Assembly (NCBI GenBank): GCA_003194525.1 | Contig: NBIV01000064.1 | Location: 124,001 to 188,000 of the forward strand | Length of the DNA: 64,000 nt | Source of the DNA: Gracilariopsis chorda | Taxonomy: Eukaryota > Rhodophyta > Florideophyceae > Gracilariales > Gracilariaceae | Reading direction: 5' to 3' | Part shown: piece by piece, positions 46,418-55,942 of the stretch | Numbering within the stretch: position 1 is the first letter of the stretch | Layout: every line of letters begins with the position of its first letter | The notes under the pieces: generated by a model | What the model was told of the DNA's origin: nothing | The model's input: the letters and a program-made list of their open reading frames with translations, nothing else | Databases searched by the model: none | Program-made: the position numbers and the translations under genes

Positions 46418-47943
46418 CTACGCGCATTCGCTACAAAACCTCACGGTTGCGTAGCAATCCACCGCCATGGCCGGCCAATAGAAATCCCTTCGCAGGGTTA
46501 GGTAGAGTTTCCTCCCACCTGGGTGACCTCCAATGGGGGCGTAGTGTGATAGATGTAACACCCGCGACTGCAGGGAATGAGGTACCACAATCTGTGGGCG
46601 GGCTTCGACCTTCCTTACGAGGTAGCTTTTGTCGTTTACCCAGAAAGGGAGATCTTCACCACTGTTGATACGGGCACGAACCCTCGTACAGAATGGGTCG
46701 CCGAATTGTTCTCGGATCATTTCTTCCGGTGATACCGGTACAAAGTTTCCCGGTAACGGGTTCTCAGATTCATCTCGCGATGCGAGTAGTTCGTCAAAGT
46801 CAGCATCCTCGTCCCAGTTTTCTGGCCCAGCCTCGACCGTTGGGAGTGCTTCCCCACTTGTGGGTAAACGCGACAGGGCGTCGGCGTGGGTGTTCTGCGT
46901 GCCCTTTTTATAAATGACTTGAAAGTCATATTCCGCGAGGCGGAGTCTCCAGCGCATGAGGCGTCCCGACGGGTCGGAGATATTCATTAACCACCTCAGT
47001 GAGGAATGATCCGTGTACACGGTGAAGTGAACTCCCATAAGGTAGGGGTGCAGAGTGGTCATCGCCCATACGACTGCGAGGCACTCTTTCTCCGATACGG
47101 AGTAGTTTCGCTCATGAACATTGAGCGAGCGCTACCAATAACCAATTGGGTGTCGTTCCCCCTCGGGGGTGGTTTGAAAAAGAGCACACCCGACTTGGTA
47201 GTCGCTGGAGTCCGTATCTACGGAGTATGGCAACCCAAGTTTTGGGAGATGTAGGATTGGTGCTGATGTGACAGCCTCCTTCAAGGATTTAAAGATTTCC
47301 GATTGCTCGGGCGTAAATGTTCCCAGTTTTGGGGGGTTCCCCTTTCGCAACAACGCGTTCAAGGGCGCCGTGGTATCCGAAAAGTTCGGGATAAACCGTC
47401 GATAGACGTTGACCAGCCCCAAAAAGGAGCGCAATTCCGTTTGAGTACGGGGCTCTTTCGCCTCAACGAGGGATTTGACTCGAGCTTTCTCGATCGCTAA
47501 CCGTCCAGGACGGATAATGTGACCCAGATACTTCACAGTATCTGTGAAAAACTCGCATTTCCTCAACTTGAGGGTAATTCCTGCATAGCGGAGTACGGTC
47601 AGCACGTCTCGGACGTGAGTGAGATGGTCGTCCAACGAGTTGGAGAAGATGATAATATCATCAAGGTAGACCAGACAACTCTGCCACTTAAAGCGGTTGA
47701 GTAGAATATCTACTGCACGCTGAAAGGTGGCGGGGGCGTTGGTTAACCCAAATGGAATCCGCTTGAAGCGGTACGTTGCTGCGTTGCAGGTTAATGCGGT
47801 TTTGTCGCGATCCTCCTGTCTGACAGGTACTTGCCAATATCCCCAATTGGCATCGAGAGCCGTGAAAACGGTGGCGTCTCCGATTCAATACACTCGTCCA
47901 TACAAGGGATAGGGTACGTGTCCCTAACATTCACGGCATTGAG
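46418..47943 (-). pseudogene. pol: Reverse transcriptase and RNase H of chromovirus-2
   Basis: The RT enters from the protease frame with a TAG at 47944-47946, inside FCVEYR-stop-LNAV, so a single nonsense codon splits the YRxLN motif. A frame change follows near 47890. Motif B (FKRIPFGLTNAPATFQ) and LVYLDDIIIFSN are readable at about 47790-47640. 47635-47132 holds the thumb and RNase H start; 47062-46418 the RNase H end (YTDHSSLRWLM, HADALSRLP) and the integrase finger (HLSHYAPIGGHPGGR..., RFCSECA). Confidence 0.85.
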
Positions 47944-49380
47944 CTAGCGGTATTCGACACAGAACCTCCAGGTTCCGTCGGCCTTCAAAGCCAGTACATT
48001 TGGGGATGCCCAGGGTGATTGAGCGGGCTCAATCACACCTGCGCGGAGCATCTTGTCCACTTGGGACTGCTCCTCTTCCCGAGCTTTCAGACCTGCCCTG
48101 TAAGGGGGTTGTGCAACCGGTCGCGCACCGGGGATTAAATCAATCCGGTGCTCCGTTGCATTAATCTCTCCAAGCGAGCCATCCCAAATTGTGGTGAATT
48201 GCCGTAGCATTGTACGGAGTTTGTCGCGGTGCAACTCTGGCACGTGGCTGAAGTCCAGCGCTTCAAGTGCCTTTTCCGGATCAATCCGGTCGTTGCTCGA
48301 TGGAGCATTTTGCTGTGGAACAGGTGTCGTTCGCAATTGCGAGTTAATCGGTGTGTTCGACGCTGAAGTAGCGGTTTCCTCCCCCTCCTTAGACTTGACG
48401 TCTTCGGACGGCGGGGCGAACTCCTCAGAAGAGGTGGTAACTCCGAGTACATCGGCGGCTGTCATCTTCGTTGGCAGCATTCCCATAGGATGGGGGGTTA
48501 CACTCCCAATTACTTGGTGTTTTAACAGATACTGGGGATGTTTGCCAAGGTTGGAAACCAACATCCGGAAAGGAACATCCGGGGAAATGGAGACAACTCC
48601 ATTAGCCAGCGCCAGCTGGGATTTCTCGTACAACGAGGCGAGGGGTTGTATAACCCAAAGACCGTGTTGACGGGAATTTACATGCACCCAGACTTGGGAC
48701 TCAGGTGGTATAGAAATCGAGGCAGCGACGCAAAGCTTGGTGGACTCGCGGGACGCGGGCGGTGGTTCCTGCGCCGCAGGGAGCGGAACTTGTTTCCGAG
48801 AGGACCGCTTTAGCGGGCGGCGAACAATCGGAACCGACGATCCATCGTCAAGTTCTACACGCCTGAGGCGGGGCCTGATTGCGTCGACAAATCTGTCGCA
48901 GTAATCACATCCCAGTATGACTGGTGCTGCCAATGAACGGCAAACGATGAATTCCAACTTCACCACAGAGGTACCAAGTCTCACGACGAGGTCCACTGTG
49001 CCCACCATTTGTAACGGATTGTTATTCGCATCCAAAATGTCGGGGACCACGTCAGAGCGGATACGAGACCGCACAAGCGGGGGTAACAATGATTCCACAA
49101 CAAAGTTGGGGCCTGCACCTGTATCCAGGACGGTGAGAAACCTCACCATAAACTGGGGATCAAGGCCAAGGTCGGCATAGACCTTGTAATTGCGCTTGGC
49201 CAAGACCAAGACTCTACCGGGAATCCGGGGATTTTTACTCCGTATCCACGGGCGACGCAACACACCGAGGTGCGCAGAGTCCGCGTCAGCGGTGTCTTTC
49301 CTCGAGAGGACTTTCACCGGGGAGCGAGGCGAGGACGCCTTGGGCGCCAACAGCCTCTTGTGTGAGGACGTCTCTCCCAA
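47944..49380 (-). pseudogene. Aspartic protease and RT N-terminus of chromovirus-2
   Basis: 478 codons. VLDTGAGPNFVVESLLP is an intact retropepsin active site (DTG), followed by FIVCRSLAAPVILGCDY, the ILG/LGCDY motif of gypsy proteases. The linker and RT start (GVIEPAQSPWASPNVLALK, WRFCVEYR) end at the TAG 47944-47946. The frame differs from gag, whose TAA lies 15-20 bp upstream, so gag-pol expression would have needed a frameshift. Confidence 0.85.
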
Positions 49381-49397
49381 AGGGGAGACTCCCTCAG

Positions 49398-50723
49398 TTA
49401 GTTTTCCGCCTTCGGCGGTGGGTTGGGTTCCTCGACAACGAGTGCTTCATCCCGTTGACGGGGGTTTCTATCCGCATAAGCGGGGGTTGCAACGGATGGT
49501 TGCGTGATCTCCCGAATCGGGGTGTATGAAGCTTGCCGCGCACGCGGGGTCTGTGGTAGGGCATGGGAAAAGTCCGTTTTAGCACGGAGGTAGGAAGCCG
49601 TCGGGACGGAATGTTTCTCCTCTGGAGTGAGGGCCTCGTAGTTTGCCACCACCTTGGCCATATCCTTCAGTGAGCAGATACACTGAGGCGAGGTATGGCC
49701 ATGGGCATAACAAAGGTGGCAAATGAGAGCCAACACCGCGACACGCAGATTATTATTCCAAGTATCGGAGAAGCGAACCGCACGGCGGGTGTCAGTCCAT
49801 CCAGGCCGTTGATAACGGTAATGACCGTTTGAAAACGGGAGTCGTTGGGGTTGGACCCGACCGTTACCACCGTATAGAACGGGATCTTCTGTTCCCGTAT
49901 CACGGGTCATCTCCGTCGTCGACGGCAAATCACTGGTGGGTATTGACACACCATCCCCCTGCACTAAATGCACGGTATCAAATCCCTGTCCAGGGTTCCC
50001 ATCCGCAGTGAGCGGGAGTGAGGAAGCTTCGCTTTCTACCAACGACGCCTTGGCGGATTTAGAACGATTGTTCGGAGTTCGTGCACGAAGTGCATCCCCT
50101 TCCACTCGAGCGTGTTGGACCAGTTCGAGATAGGTGATCCACCGCTTGTCCTCCCGATAACGGGTAACTAAACTGCGGATTGCCGGGTCAAGACCATCGA
50201 TGAACATGGTACTGCGCTCTCCAGCGGGGTATACGTTACCACATCTGTGGAAAGCCTTGTTAAGGCGCACCGAGTAATCGGTCTCGGTCTCTCCAGCACG
50301 CTGGCGTGTATCTCGCAAAGTGAGGATAGCCTGCTGAATAGCGGTGTTTGTGGCGTAGGAGCGCAGAAGATACTGCACAGCCTCTGGCCAGCAAGTAAAC
50401 CCTCCCTCGGAGGCACGAGAAGATCCTCTGACAGAGTTGTATTGGTCCTCCGCCACTCCCCGTAAGAAATACGGTAAAGCCAAATAGGCTTGTACCTCAT
50501 TCATACCGAGGATATCGGCCTCCGCTACAAAGCGGGATAAGAAATCGAGTACCAGGACTGGGTCCTCTCCAGTAAAATACTGGTTGCGGAGCGAGAGCTG
50601 CATTCGCCTAATGCATTCTCGCATCATTCCCGTACCACGGGGCGTACGTCCAAGTGACGAATCTTCGAGCCGGTAGTACCGGTATGATAAAAGCTTCCGG
50701 TAATTCGGGTTTGTCGGTTTCAA
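49398..50723 (-). CDS. gag: gag core and zinc knuckle of chromovirus-2
   Basis: 441 codons after an in-frame TGA (50763-50765); the same frame runs through from 51542. Capsid-like core with YLALPYFLRGVAEDQYNSVR and VRLNKAFHRCGNVYPAGERS. Residues about 335-348 are an intact CX2CX4HX4C knuckle (CHLCYAHGHTSPQC). The protein is strikingly similar to the gag core of chromovirus-1. The start ATG is in the conserved KPTNPNYRKLLSYRYY block. Confidence 0.8.
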   Translation of the reverse strand: MKPTNPNYRKLLSYRYYRLEDSSLGRTPRGTGMMRECIRRMQLSLRNQYFTGEDPVLVLDFLSRFVAEADILGMNEVQAYLALPYFLRGVAEDQYNSVRGSSRASEGGFTCWPEAVQYLLRSYATNTAIQQAILTLRDTRQRAGETETDYSVRLNKAFHRCGNVYPAGERSTMFIDGLDPAIRSLVTRYREDKRWITYLELVQHARVEGDALRARTPNNRSKSAKASLVESEASSLPLTADGNPGQGFDTVHLVQGDGVSIPTSDLPSTTEMTRDTGTEDPVLYGGNGRVQPQRLPFSNGHYRYQRPGWTDTRRAVRFSDTWNNNLRVAVLALICHLCYAHGHTSPQCICSLKDMAKVVANYEALTPEEKHSVPTASYLRAKTDFSHALPQTPRARQASYTPIREITQPSVATPAYADRNPRQRDEALVVEEPNPPPKAEN

Positions 50724-50762
50724 TTCCCGGAGACCGGGGTGTCTTCTCCCCTTCTGGCGGGT

Positions 50763-51542
50763 TCAGATCACATCTTTAGTGGGCGATGACCGCTTCGAGC
50801 GGGAGGAGTAGCCTCGCTTCTCGTCCTCCGAGTCGGAGTCCGAGGAGCTCGAGCTGTCCGAGTGGTTTCGGGATGAGTCCGATGATGTCGAATAATCAGA
50901 GTCCGAATATTTTCGGTGGTGTTTCCGTCGATGACGGCGTTTCTTCTTCCCAGCAAGCTGGTCTTTGTGCGATGCCTCGTTTACTGGATCATCCGGGGAT
51001 GGTTTGTCCATGAGGACGAACTGCTCCAGCGTCTCCAGGCGGGCACCAATCCGATCAAATCGGGCTTCAACTCCTTCGATGAAGGTGGCGGGTTGTCCCA
51101 AACTCTCCAACACGGAGTTGACGCCAGATCGTAAAATACGGAGTTCCTCGGCAACCTCCTTTACGGGGGTTGCCAAGACCACCTCTTGGAGGGATTTTAG
51201 TTCCCCTACAAGGGTGTCGTGGGCTGTCCACAGAGCGCGGACCTGGGATTCCAGGGAAGTCCCCTGGGGGCTGTTATCGCCCTTTCCACGGGGGCTTGAA
51301 GCCGCGACAGCTGGAGCAGGCTGGGGTGCCTGGGGCACTGCGGCAACAGCCGGAGTCGATGCTGCATTCCCCTGCGGGGGTGATAACGAGGGAAACAGGA
51401 GGTTCCGGGGTTCCCGGTCGGGGGTATCATTCCGCAATGAAGCGGCGCCAGCACGGCTGGAACTTGTCCGTATAGGGATACGGGGTACGAACCGAACTTC
51501 GGAAGTGTCCGCGTTGTCGCGGGAGCGACTACGCGTAACCAC
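50763..51542 (-). CDS. gag N-terminal part of chromovirus-2
   Basis: 259 codons up to the TGA at 50763-50765. N-terminus Arg/Ser-rich, then a Pro/Ala stretch, a coiled-coil-like region (LESQVRALWTAHDTLVGEL to about residue 175) and a Lys/Arg/His block followed by a long Ser/Asp run. The same order is found in chromovirus-1. Without the TGA it would be fused to the gag core. Confidence 0.75.
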   Translation of the reverse strand: MVTRSRSRDNADTSEVRFVPRIPIRTSSSRAGAASLRNDTPDREPRNLLFPSLSPPQGNAASTPAVAAVPQAPQPAPAVAASSPRGKGDNSPQGTSLESQVRALWTAHDTLVGELKSLQEVVLATPVKEVAEELRILRSGVNSVLESLGQPATFIEGVEARFDRIGARLETLEQFVLMDKPSPDDPVNEASHKDQLAGKKKRRHRRKHHRKYSDSDYSTSSDSSRNHSDSSSSSDSDSEDEKRGYSSRSKRSSPTKDVI

Positions 51543-51656
51543 TGGCTCCGCATCGGAGGGATTTCTCGATATGAGAAAATACCGTTACGACGGGAAACGA
51601 TCACGGAACTTCCAGTGAATGAAAACAAACCTCGTAAGAGGGAAAACAAAAACCGA

Positions 51657-51674
51657 TTCTAGGTCGGGAGACCA
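51657..51674 (-). other. Primer binding site of chromovirus-2
   Basis: Three bases inside the 5' LTR the minus strand reads TGGTCTCCCGACCTAGAA; TGG is the complement of a tRNA 3' CCA. Shared with chromovirus-1. Confidence 0.7.
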
Positions 51675-51677
51675 CTT

Positions 51678-52503
51678 TGTCCTGCAACGCCCCAAAGGGG
51701 AGAAACACCGAAAGACGTTCGGGATCTTTCCTCCGTGGAGGTGAACCCAGTTGGGTAGAGCCCTCCCAGAGGTGTCACGGCGAAGCCGGTTTGTAAGAAC
51801 AGGGACACCTGTCGCGACTCGCGCAGGGAGGTGAAGGCGAAGAATCGGTATCCGCGTGAGCGGGGTGTGATCCTCAGTAGAGGAATGTTTCCACGTAAGT
51901 GGGGGTGTGTGAGCGGATGCGCACACGAGGGCCGCGGATAGCGGGAGGTGCTACCCTAAAAAGGGGAAAAAGGAAGGGCGAAGAGGAGGAAGAGAGGACG
52001 AAGTGAGTCGCGAGAGCGACGGGGACGAACGGCGATGCCGGTAACAATATCCCTATACAGGGCGAAACACCAATGCAATTGGAACAATTATACTCCCAAG
52101 GATGGGCCTCTTTAGATGTGCAAGGGGGTTAGATGTCCCGTGGTTCACGGCGTTTCCCTCCAAGGAGGAGTAGAGCACGCGCGCAAGCGGTAACAACTAG
52201 AGCCAATTCCCCAGTTTGGGGTCCTTTGTTGGGGAAGGTTTACTGGTGCGACGGCAGTGCGCCGTCGCACTAAGTACTAGCTTCCCAGAAAGGGGTGTGA
52301 AAATAATAAATAATATTAACTAAAATACTCCACATTTCGTGGCAACATCCACTACTGTGGCCAACCGCCAATTGACCCAAAACCGTGTCCCACGTGTCCA
52401 TACCCACCATTGTGGGGCGTAGTTCATACACACACTACACAACCGATAATATCGGGAAAACGATCAAGTACCAAGAATCCCTCCCTGAGGGGGTTGCACT
52501 ACA
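51678..52503 (-). repeat. 5' LTR of chromovirus-2
   Basis: 826 bp, paired with 42994-43817. On the plus strand it starts TGTCCTGCAACG and ends TTGCACTACA. Confidence 0.9.
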
Positions 52504-52508
52504 AAGGT
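52504..52508. repeat. Target-site duplication AAGGT, right copy (chromovirus-2)
   Basis: Identical to 42989-42993. Confidence 0.88.
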
Positions 52509-54180
52509 CAATGCACGCCATTATTTCTTCCAATGCAGGACAACCGATTATTACGTCTACTGGGGGACTGTCCACTACCAGGAAGTTTAACTTCACTTTT
52601 GAATATCCGAAGAAGACAGGCACATCACGAAGTACTCCCCTCACGGTTGAAGAGTTTCCATCTGCACCCTTTATCTTTCTCACACTTGGTTCGGGTGAGA
52701 GCATCAGCTGATCACTCAGTGAAGTGGATAGAAGGTTTGGTACGGCTCCCGAGTCCAAAAGAGCGTGTGCTTCCGTGCCATACACTTTCAACATCACGAC
52801 CTTTAACCGCCTTGGACTAGGGCTACTCTCGACAGCGGAAACCTTTCTAGCACCACCACCCTTCACGAACAGTTTCCTTATTTCTCGTTTTGCGTCATCT
52901 GCGTCACCACAGAGAAGCAGACCAAACGTCAACCCACAAGAGGCATTTGCGAGCTCGATCAAGACGTTGTACCGCCCCACACGCTCTGGGATCGAGTGTT
53001 TTGCCCTTACAGAGGATCTGTTCTTGGCGGGTTTCTTACGCACCTGAGCCCTTTTACGAGGCTTATAGACCAAAAGACGAGTTAAATCTATGGTCTCCTT
53101 TGGCTTTGTGGTTCTGCCTTGCTCTTTGGGATTTAAAAAAGAACCAATGTCTACTCTCGAAATCTTCTGTTGTTTTGGTAGGGCCTCGCCGTCTGGACCA
53201 CGTTTCGTCGCTGTTACTAAGTCTTCTCCTTGTTCTTCGGTGACCACATTGACTTGCGCGGCGGGAGGGTTCATGCCAACGGGAGCCACCCTCTCCTTTA
53301 GGATACGTTCAGCATTAGACTCGATATTTGCAGCTTGGATCCTAACTTTCTTTGCTTCCTCTACCTGTGCCTTGGACCAACACGTGGCTTCAGAATGTCC
53401 AAACTTGTGCCATCGGGCGTATCTGGGGTCACGATGTGGATTGGAGGGACATCGATTGGCTCCATGTCCATGCTTATTACAATAAGAGCATGTCCTCGTA
53501 TTTCCTTCGGTGTTTGATTCACTGTGTTTTTTCTTTATCAGAAGAGTCAAGTCCGCCAACTTATCTGTGAGTTGTTCAACTTGGGACTCCAACTTCTCCA
53601 TGTTCTGCTCCGGTCTACGAAATAGTACCTTCTTCTCGGTATTCTTATGGCTGCGGCACAAACCACCTCCAAATGCGGATGTAAATGAGCTTCTACAGCT
53701 GACATAATCTTTGATCGCTTTTCTCAAAAACTCATAGTCTGACGCACCTTTTAGTAGCAAGAACTGTGCAATGTCCATGTGTTCGTTGACTGCATTCCGA
53801 AGCAGTCCAAACTTAGCTTCAGAGTTGAAACCGGCTTTGCTGAAAAAGTGGTCCATTTCATTAAGGGAGTCCAATGTGTCAATAGGTCGGAGCTTACACA
53901 TCATAGCTCTGCGGATATACTCCTGAGGTTCTACGGTCGTCACCGAGTAGGTCTTGTAGAAGCCCTCTCGTACGGTCTGATAGTTCTCAGCTTCAGGCAA
54001 CAAGGCACCATCAACCGCATAGGTTTCATAATAATAGTCGAAAGCCTTTCCTTGCAAATGGCAAAGAAACTCTGCAGCTTTCTCAATATTGGTCTTTCCT
54101 TTCATTGTGACATTATCGTAGTAGAATAAAAACTTCACAACGTCAACATTTTCACCGTCAAACGTAATTGTAGTTGTCAT
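52509..54180 (-). CDS. gag: gag and protease of gypsy-2 (upstream of chromovirus-2)
   Basis: An open frame from ATG 54180 (MTTTITFDGENVDVVKF) is intact up to the insertion site. A gag capsid region (KAAEFLCHLQGKAFDYYYET), a CX2CX4HX4C knuckle (CSYCNKHGHGANRCP), a second finger-like CWS region, a basic stretch, then a retropepsin-like domain with HALLDSGAVPNLLS, where DTG has become DSG (also active in some families). Further upstream codons lie in the LTR and are unlikely to be used. The frame crosses the AAGGT site into the RT part. Confidence 0.85.
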
Positions 54181-54196
54181 GTTTCCGGATCCGTCA

Positions 54197-54215
54197 ACCC
54201 TCCTCGAGAGTACCA
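54197..54215 (-). other. Primer binding site of gypsy-2
   Basis: Directly inside the 5' LTR the minus strand reads TGGTACTCTCGAGGAGGG, starting with TGG as expected for tRNA priming. The tRNA was not identified. Confidence 0.65.
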
Positions 54216-54477
54216 TGTGGCGAAACAAAGTGGCAGGACTGGAGGTTGGAGGGACGACGAAAGGAATCTATGTTAATGGTGGTGGTGGAGGTTGTGGTTG
54301 TGTTTTTTCGGGGCTGGTTTTCTTTTTTTCCTCCCGGAGGCTGCAATGGACAACCGTCAGGCGTTATATGCTATCACTTGAGCCCAGCTGCCAGGGTGGA
54401 AGCTGGGTCTCACCAATCAAATCTACTAAAATAAACAAGATCATTATTTGTGCCGTGCACACCACACACGTGTCACA
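54216..54477 (-). repeat. 5' LTR of gypsy-2
   Basis: 262 bp, partner of 37289-37544; several substitutions and small indels separate the two, so this insertion is not recent. Confidence 0.88.
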
Positions 54478-54482
54478 GGGGT
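54478..54482. repeat. Target-site duplication GGGGT, right copy (gypsy-2)
   Basis: Identical to 37284-37288. Confidence 0.88.
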
Positions 54483-54567
54483 TGAATAAGAAAGTTTTCA
54501 CGCCTTTTTGAGGTGTGGTATGGCTCTGGAGGTGGTATGTTATGGAGATACTGGACATTTTTAGGAT

Positions 54568-54596
54568 TTTGTCCAAATATTGGTGTACCCCCTCTT
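54568..54596. repeat. Right terminal inverted repeat of the pogo-like transposon
   Basis: Complement starts AAGAGGGGGTACACCAATAT; followed by TA at 54597-54598. Confidence 0.8.
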
Positions 54597-54901
54597 TAGT
54601 GTGCCAAAATGTGGTCCGCTCACTTGTATCACTTGGCGGCACTGCCGGCCATGGCGCAACACAACAATTGTAAATCATGCCAAGAATAAATAATATCTGT
54701 ATGATTTTCACGCGTGCCACGTGTCAATCTATTCCAGATACCACAGAAATCACCCACGAAGGTTCGAAAATTACCAACTAAAATTCATATCGAGTTTCAC
54801 CCAATATTTCCGAGGGTCCACTCGTATCTGAGTTGAACTGATGCCACGCAGTACCGAATCCTTCATGATCCACCTTGCCTAGAGGGTATGCGCAAACGCA
54901 T

Positions 54902-54906
54902 TTCTC
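54902..54906. repeat. Target-site duplication TTCTC, right copy (element X2)
   Basis: Identical to 34502-34506. Confidence 0.85.
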
Positions 54907-55680
54907 TAAACCGTCGGAGAATTTCAGACAAATCAGATTGATCCTAGCCATTGCTGTTTCGTTAGCCATTTCAAACTCATTCACCATTGCGTTCTGCAGT
55001 GCGTCAAGCGAAGGGAAAGAATTATTTTAGCGGATCACCCGAGAATGCCAAAGATCAGCGTTGTCCTTCAGCAGGCATGCAGCTATGTGTACTTCCTGAT
55101 CATTAGTGAATCTCGGACACAGTGCAGTGACCTTCCGAATCCCAGATATGAACGAGTGGACCTTGATTGAAGTTCTTTTGCTGTATTTACCATGATACAT
55201 AGAAAAGTTAGAAGAATTGAGAACGCTGAGAAAAGAAGACGTGCTATTAGAAGCTGCTGTTGGGACTGCTACAATCTGAGAAGCGGGTGAGACGGGAGCT
55301 GAATGAGACTGTGTTTCAGCTTACGCGGCGATCTGGTTCTGGAGAGCTTCCACTTGGCCAATAAGAAGAGCCATGGTATTCTGCTGTTCGTGAATCATAG
55401 ACATAAGCGCAGGAGATGGAGGCACGGGCGGCAGTGCAGGACTGGTGGCGTTGTTTGTATTGCCCGACGCGGTAGCGTGTTGCTTAATCACGTTTGCACT
55501 AAAATTGTTGTCTTGAACTGCATTCGGGTTCTGGGCAGTTGCTGTGCTGCTTTGTGGACCGGAAGCAGAAGTCGGAGGCTGTACCACGGGCATGATGTCT
55601 TGATCCGTTGCTTCAGGATGCAAAGGCTGCGACGGTAGTGCGGGACAAGTTCCGAGCTTTGACTGGCAAGCAAGCGGCAT
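54907..55680 (-). pseudogene. gag: gag N-terminal part of gypsy-1 (upstream of X2)
   Basis: ATG 55680 (MPLACQSKLGTC). The first 120 residues are Pro/Thr/Asn-rich and end in a short coiled coil (TMALLIGQVEALQNQI). The same frame continues after TAA 55321-55323 with a gag core, FSMYHGKYSKRTSIKVHSF then IAACLLKDNADLWHSRV, passes another TAA at about 55035 and reaches FSDGLEK at the TTCTC site. Two nonsense codons inactivate it. Confidence 0.75.
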
Positions 55681-55733
55681 ACTAGGCGGGAAAGCGTTCC
55701 AGCGGTGAGGAACGGTGGTTAGATGCTACCAAA

Positions 55734-55942
55734 TGTAATACGATGGGTATGAATCATTTTAAACTTGCGCGTTGGAGTCTGGCCCCCTTCTCAGGAGGAG
55801 GCCGAGAACGCTCTGAGCTTTATAGCGTACAAGAATCTAGCAACCTAGTGCTCAATAGGGCTTGTAGTAATTACCACGGACGTAACGTCAAACCAGTGAG
55901 TCCATCTACGGTTGTATCTGTGACATGGCTAGTAGCGTTACA
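55734..55942 (-). repeat. 5' LTR of gypsy-1
   Basis: 209 bp, without the X insertion and with only one copy of the 50 bp unit duplicated in the left LTR. This copy serves as the empty-site reference for X1. Confidence 0.87.

Larger units (their letters stand above)
42994..52503 (-). mobile_element. Chromovirus-2: innermost Ty3/gypsy element, 9.5 kb, hairpin-rich
   Basis: Flanked by 824 and 826 bp LTRs whose ends read TGTAGTGCA...GCACCACA on the coding strand, and by AAGGT duplications. Minus-strand order: PBS TGGTCTCCCGACCTAGAATC, gag, protease, RT, RNase H, integrase, linker, chromodomain. It is clearly related to chromovirus-1 in gag, pol and PBS. Stops and frame changes show it is inactive. 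LTRs and internal region are crowded with short GC-stem palindromes, unlike all other elements here. Confidence 0.92.
37289..54477 (-). mobile_element. Gypsy-2: LTR retrotransposon with two antisense genes (about 7.7 kb without chromovirus-2)
   Basis: Short LTRs (256 and 262 bp, TGTGGCG...GTGTCACA) and GGGGT duplications delimit it. On the minus strand: PBS (TGGTACTCTCGAGGA), gag with zinc knuckle, protease, RT, RNase H, integrase. Between pol and the 3' LTR are two plus-strand ORFs with their own signals. A polypurine tract (GGGGGGAGGA, minus strand) touches the 3' LTR. Chromovirus-2 interrupts the protease-RT junction; removing it restores the frame. Confidence 0.9.
35157..54596 (+). mobile_element. 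Tc1/mariner-pogo-like DNA transposon (about 2.2 kb without gypsy-2)
   Basis: Imperfect terminal inverted repeats of about 30 bp: left end AAGGGAGGGGTGCAGCAATG..., right end, complemented, AAGAGGGGGTACACCAATAT..., both continuing into TTGGACA or CTGGACA. Each end is flanked by TA (35155-35156 and 54597-54598). It encodes one transposase on the plus strand. Gypsy-2 is inserted near the right end, leaving 114 bp beyond it. Confidence 0.85.
34507..54901 (-). mobile_element. Element X, copy 2, carrying the pogo-like transposon and everything inside it
   Basis: 34507-35154 and 54599-54901 are together about 0.95 kb and align, reverse-complemented, with X1 over its whole length. The pogo-like transposon interrupts it at a position corresponding to about 30024 in X1. 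The TSD TTCTC and the restored gag frame fix both ends. The two X copies are well diverged, so X moved some time ago. Confidence 0.8.
29598..55942 (-). mobile_element. Gypsy-1: outermost LTR retrotransposon of the nest (about 5.0 kb without insertions)
   Basis: Both ends carry related LTRs in the same orientation, TGTAA...TTACA, flanked by TATCT. Coding is on the minus strand: gag from 55680, interrupted by X2 and all that lies inside it, then protease, RT, RNase H and integrase down to 30862. Removing X1 (906 bp with its TSD) and the X2 block (20.4 kb with its TSD) leaves 5039 bp, a normal Ty3/gypsy length. The gag frame is restored exactly across the X2 site. A PBS-like TGGTAGCATCTAACC lies two bases inside the right LTR. 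Confidence 0.88.
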
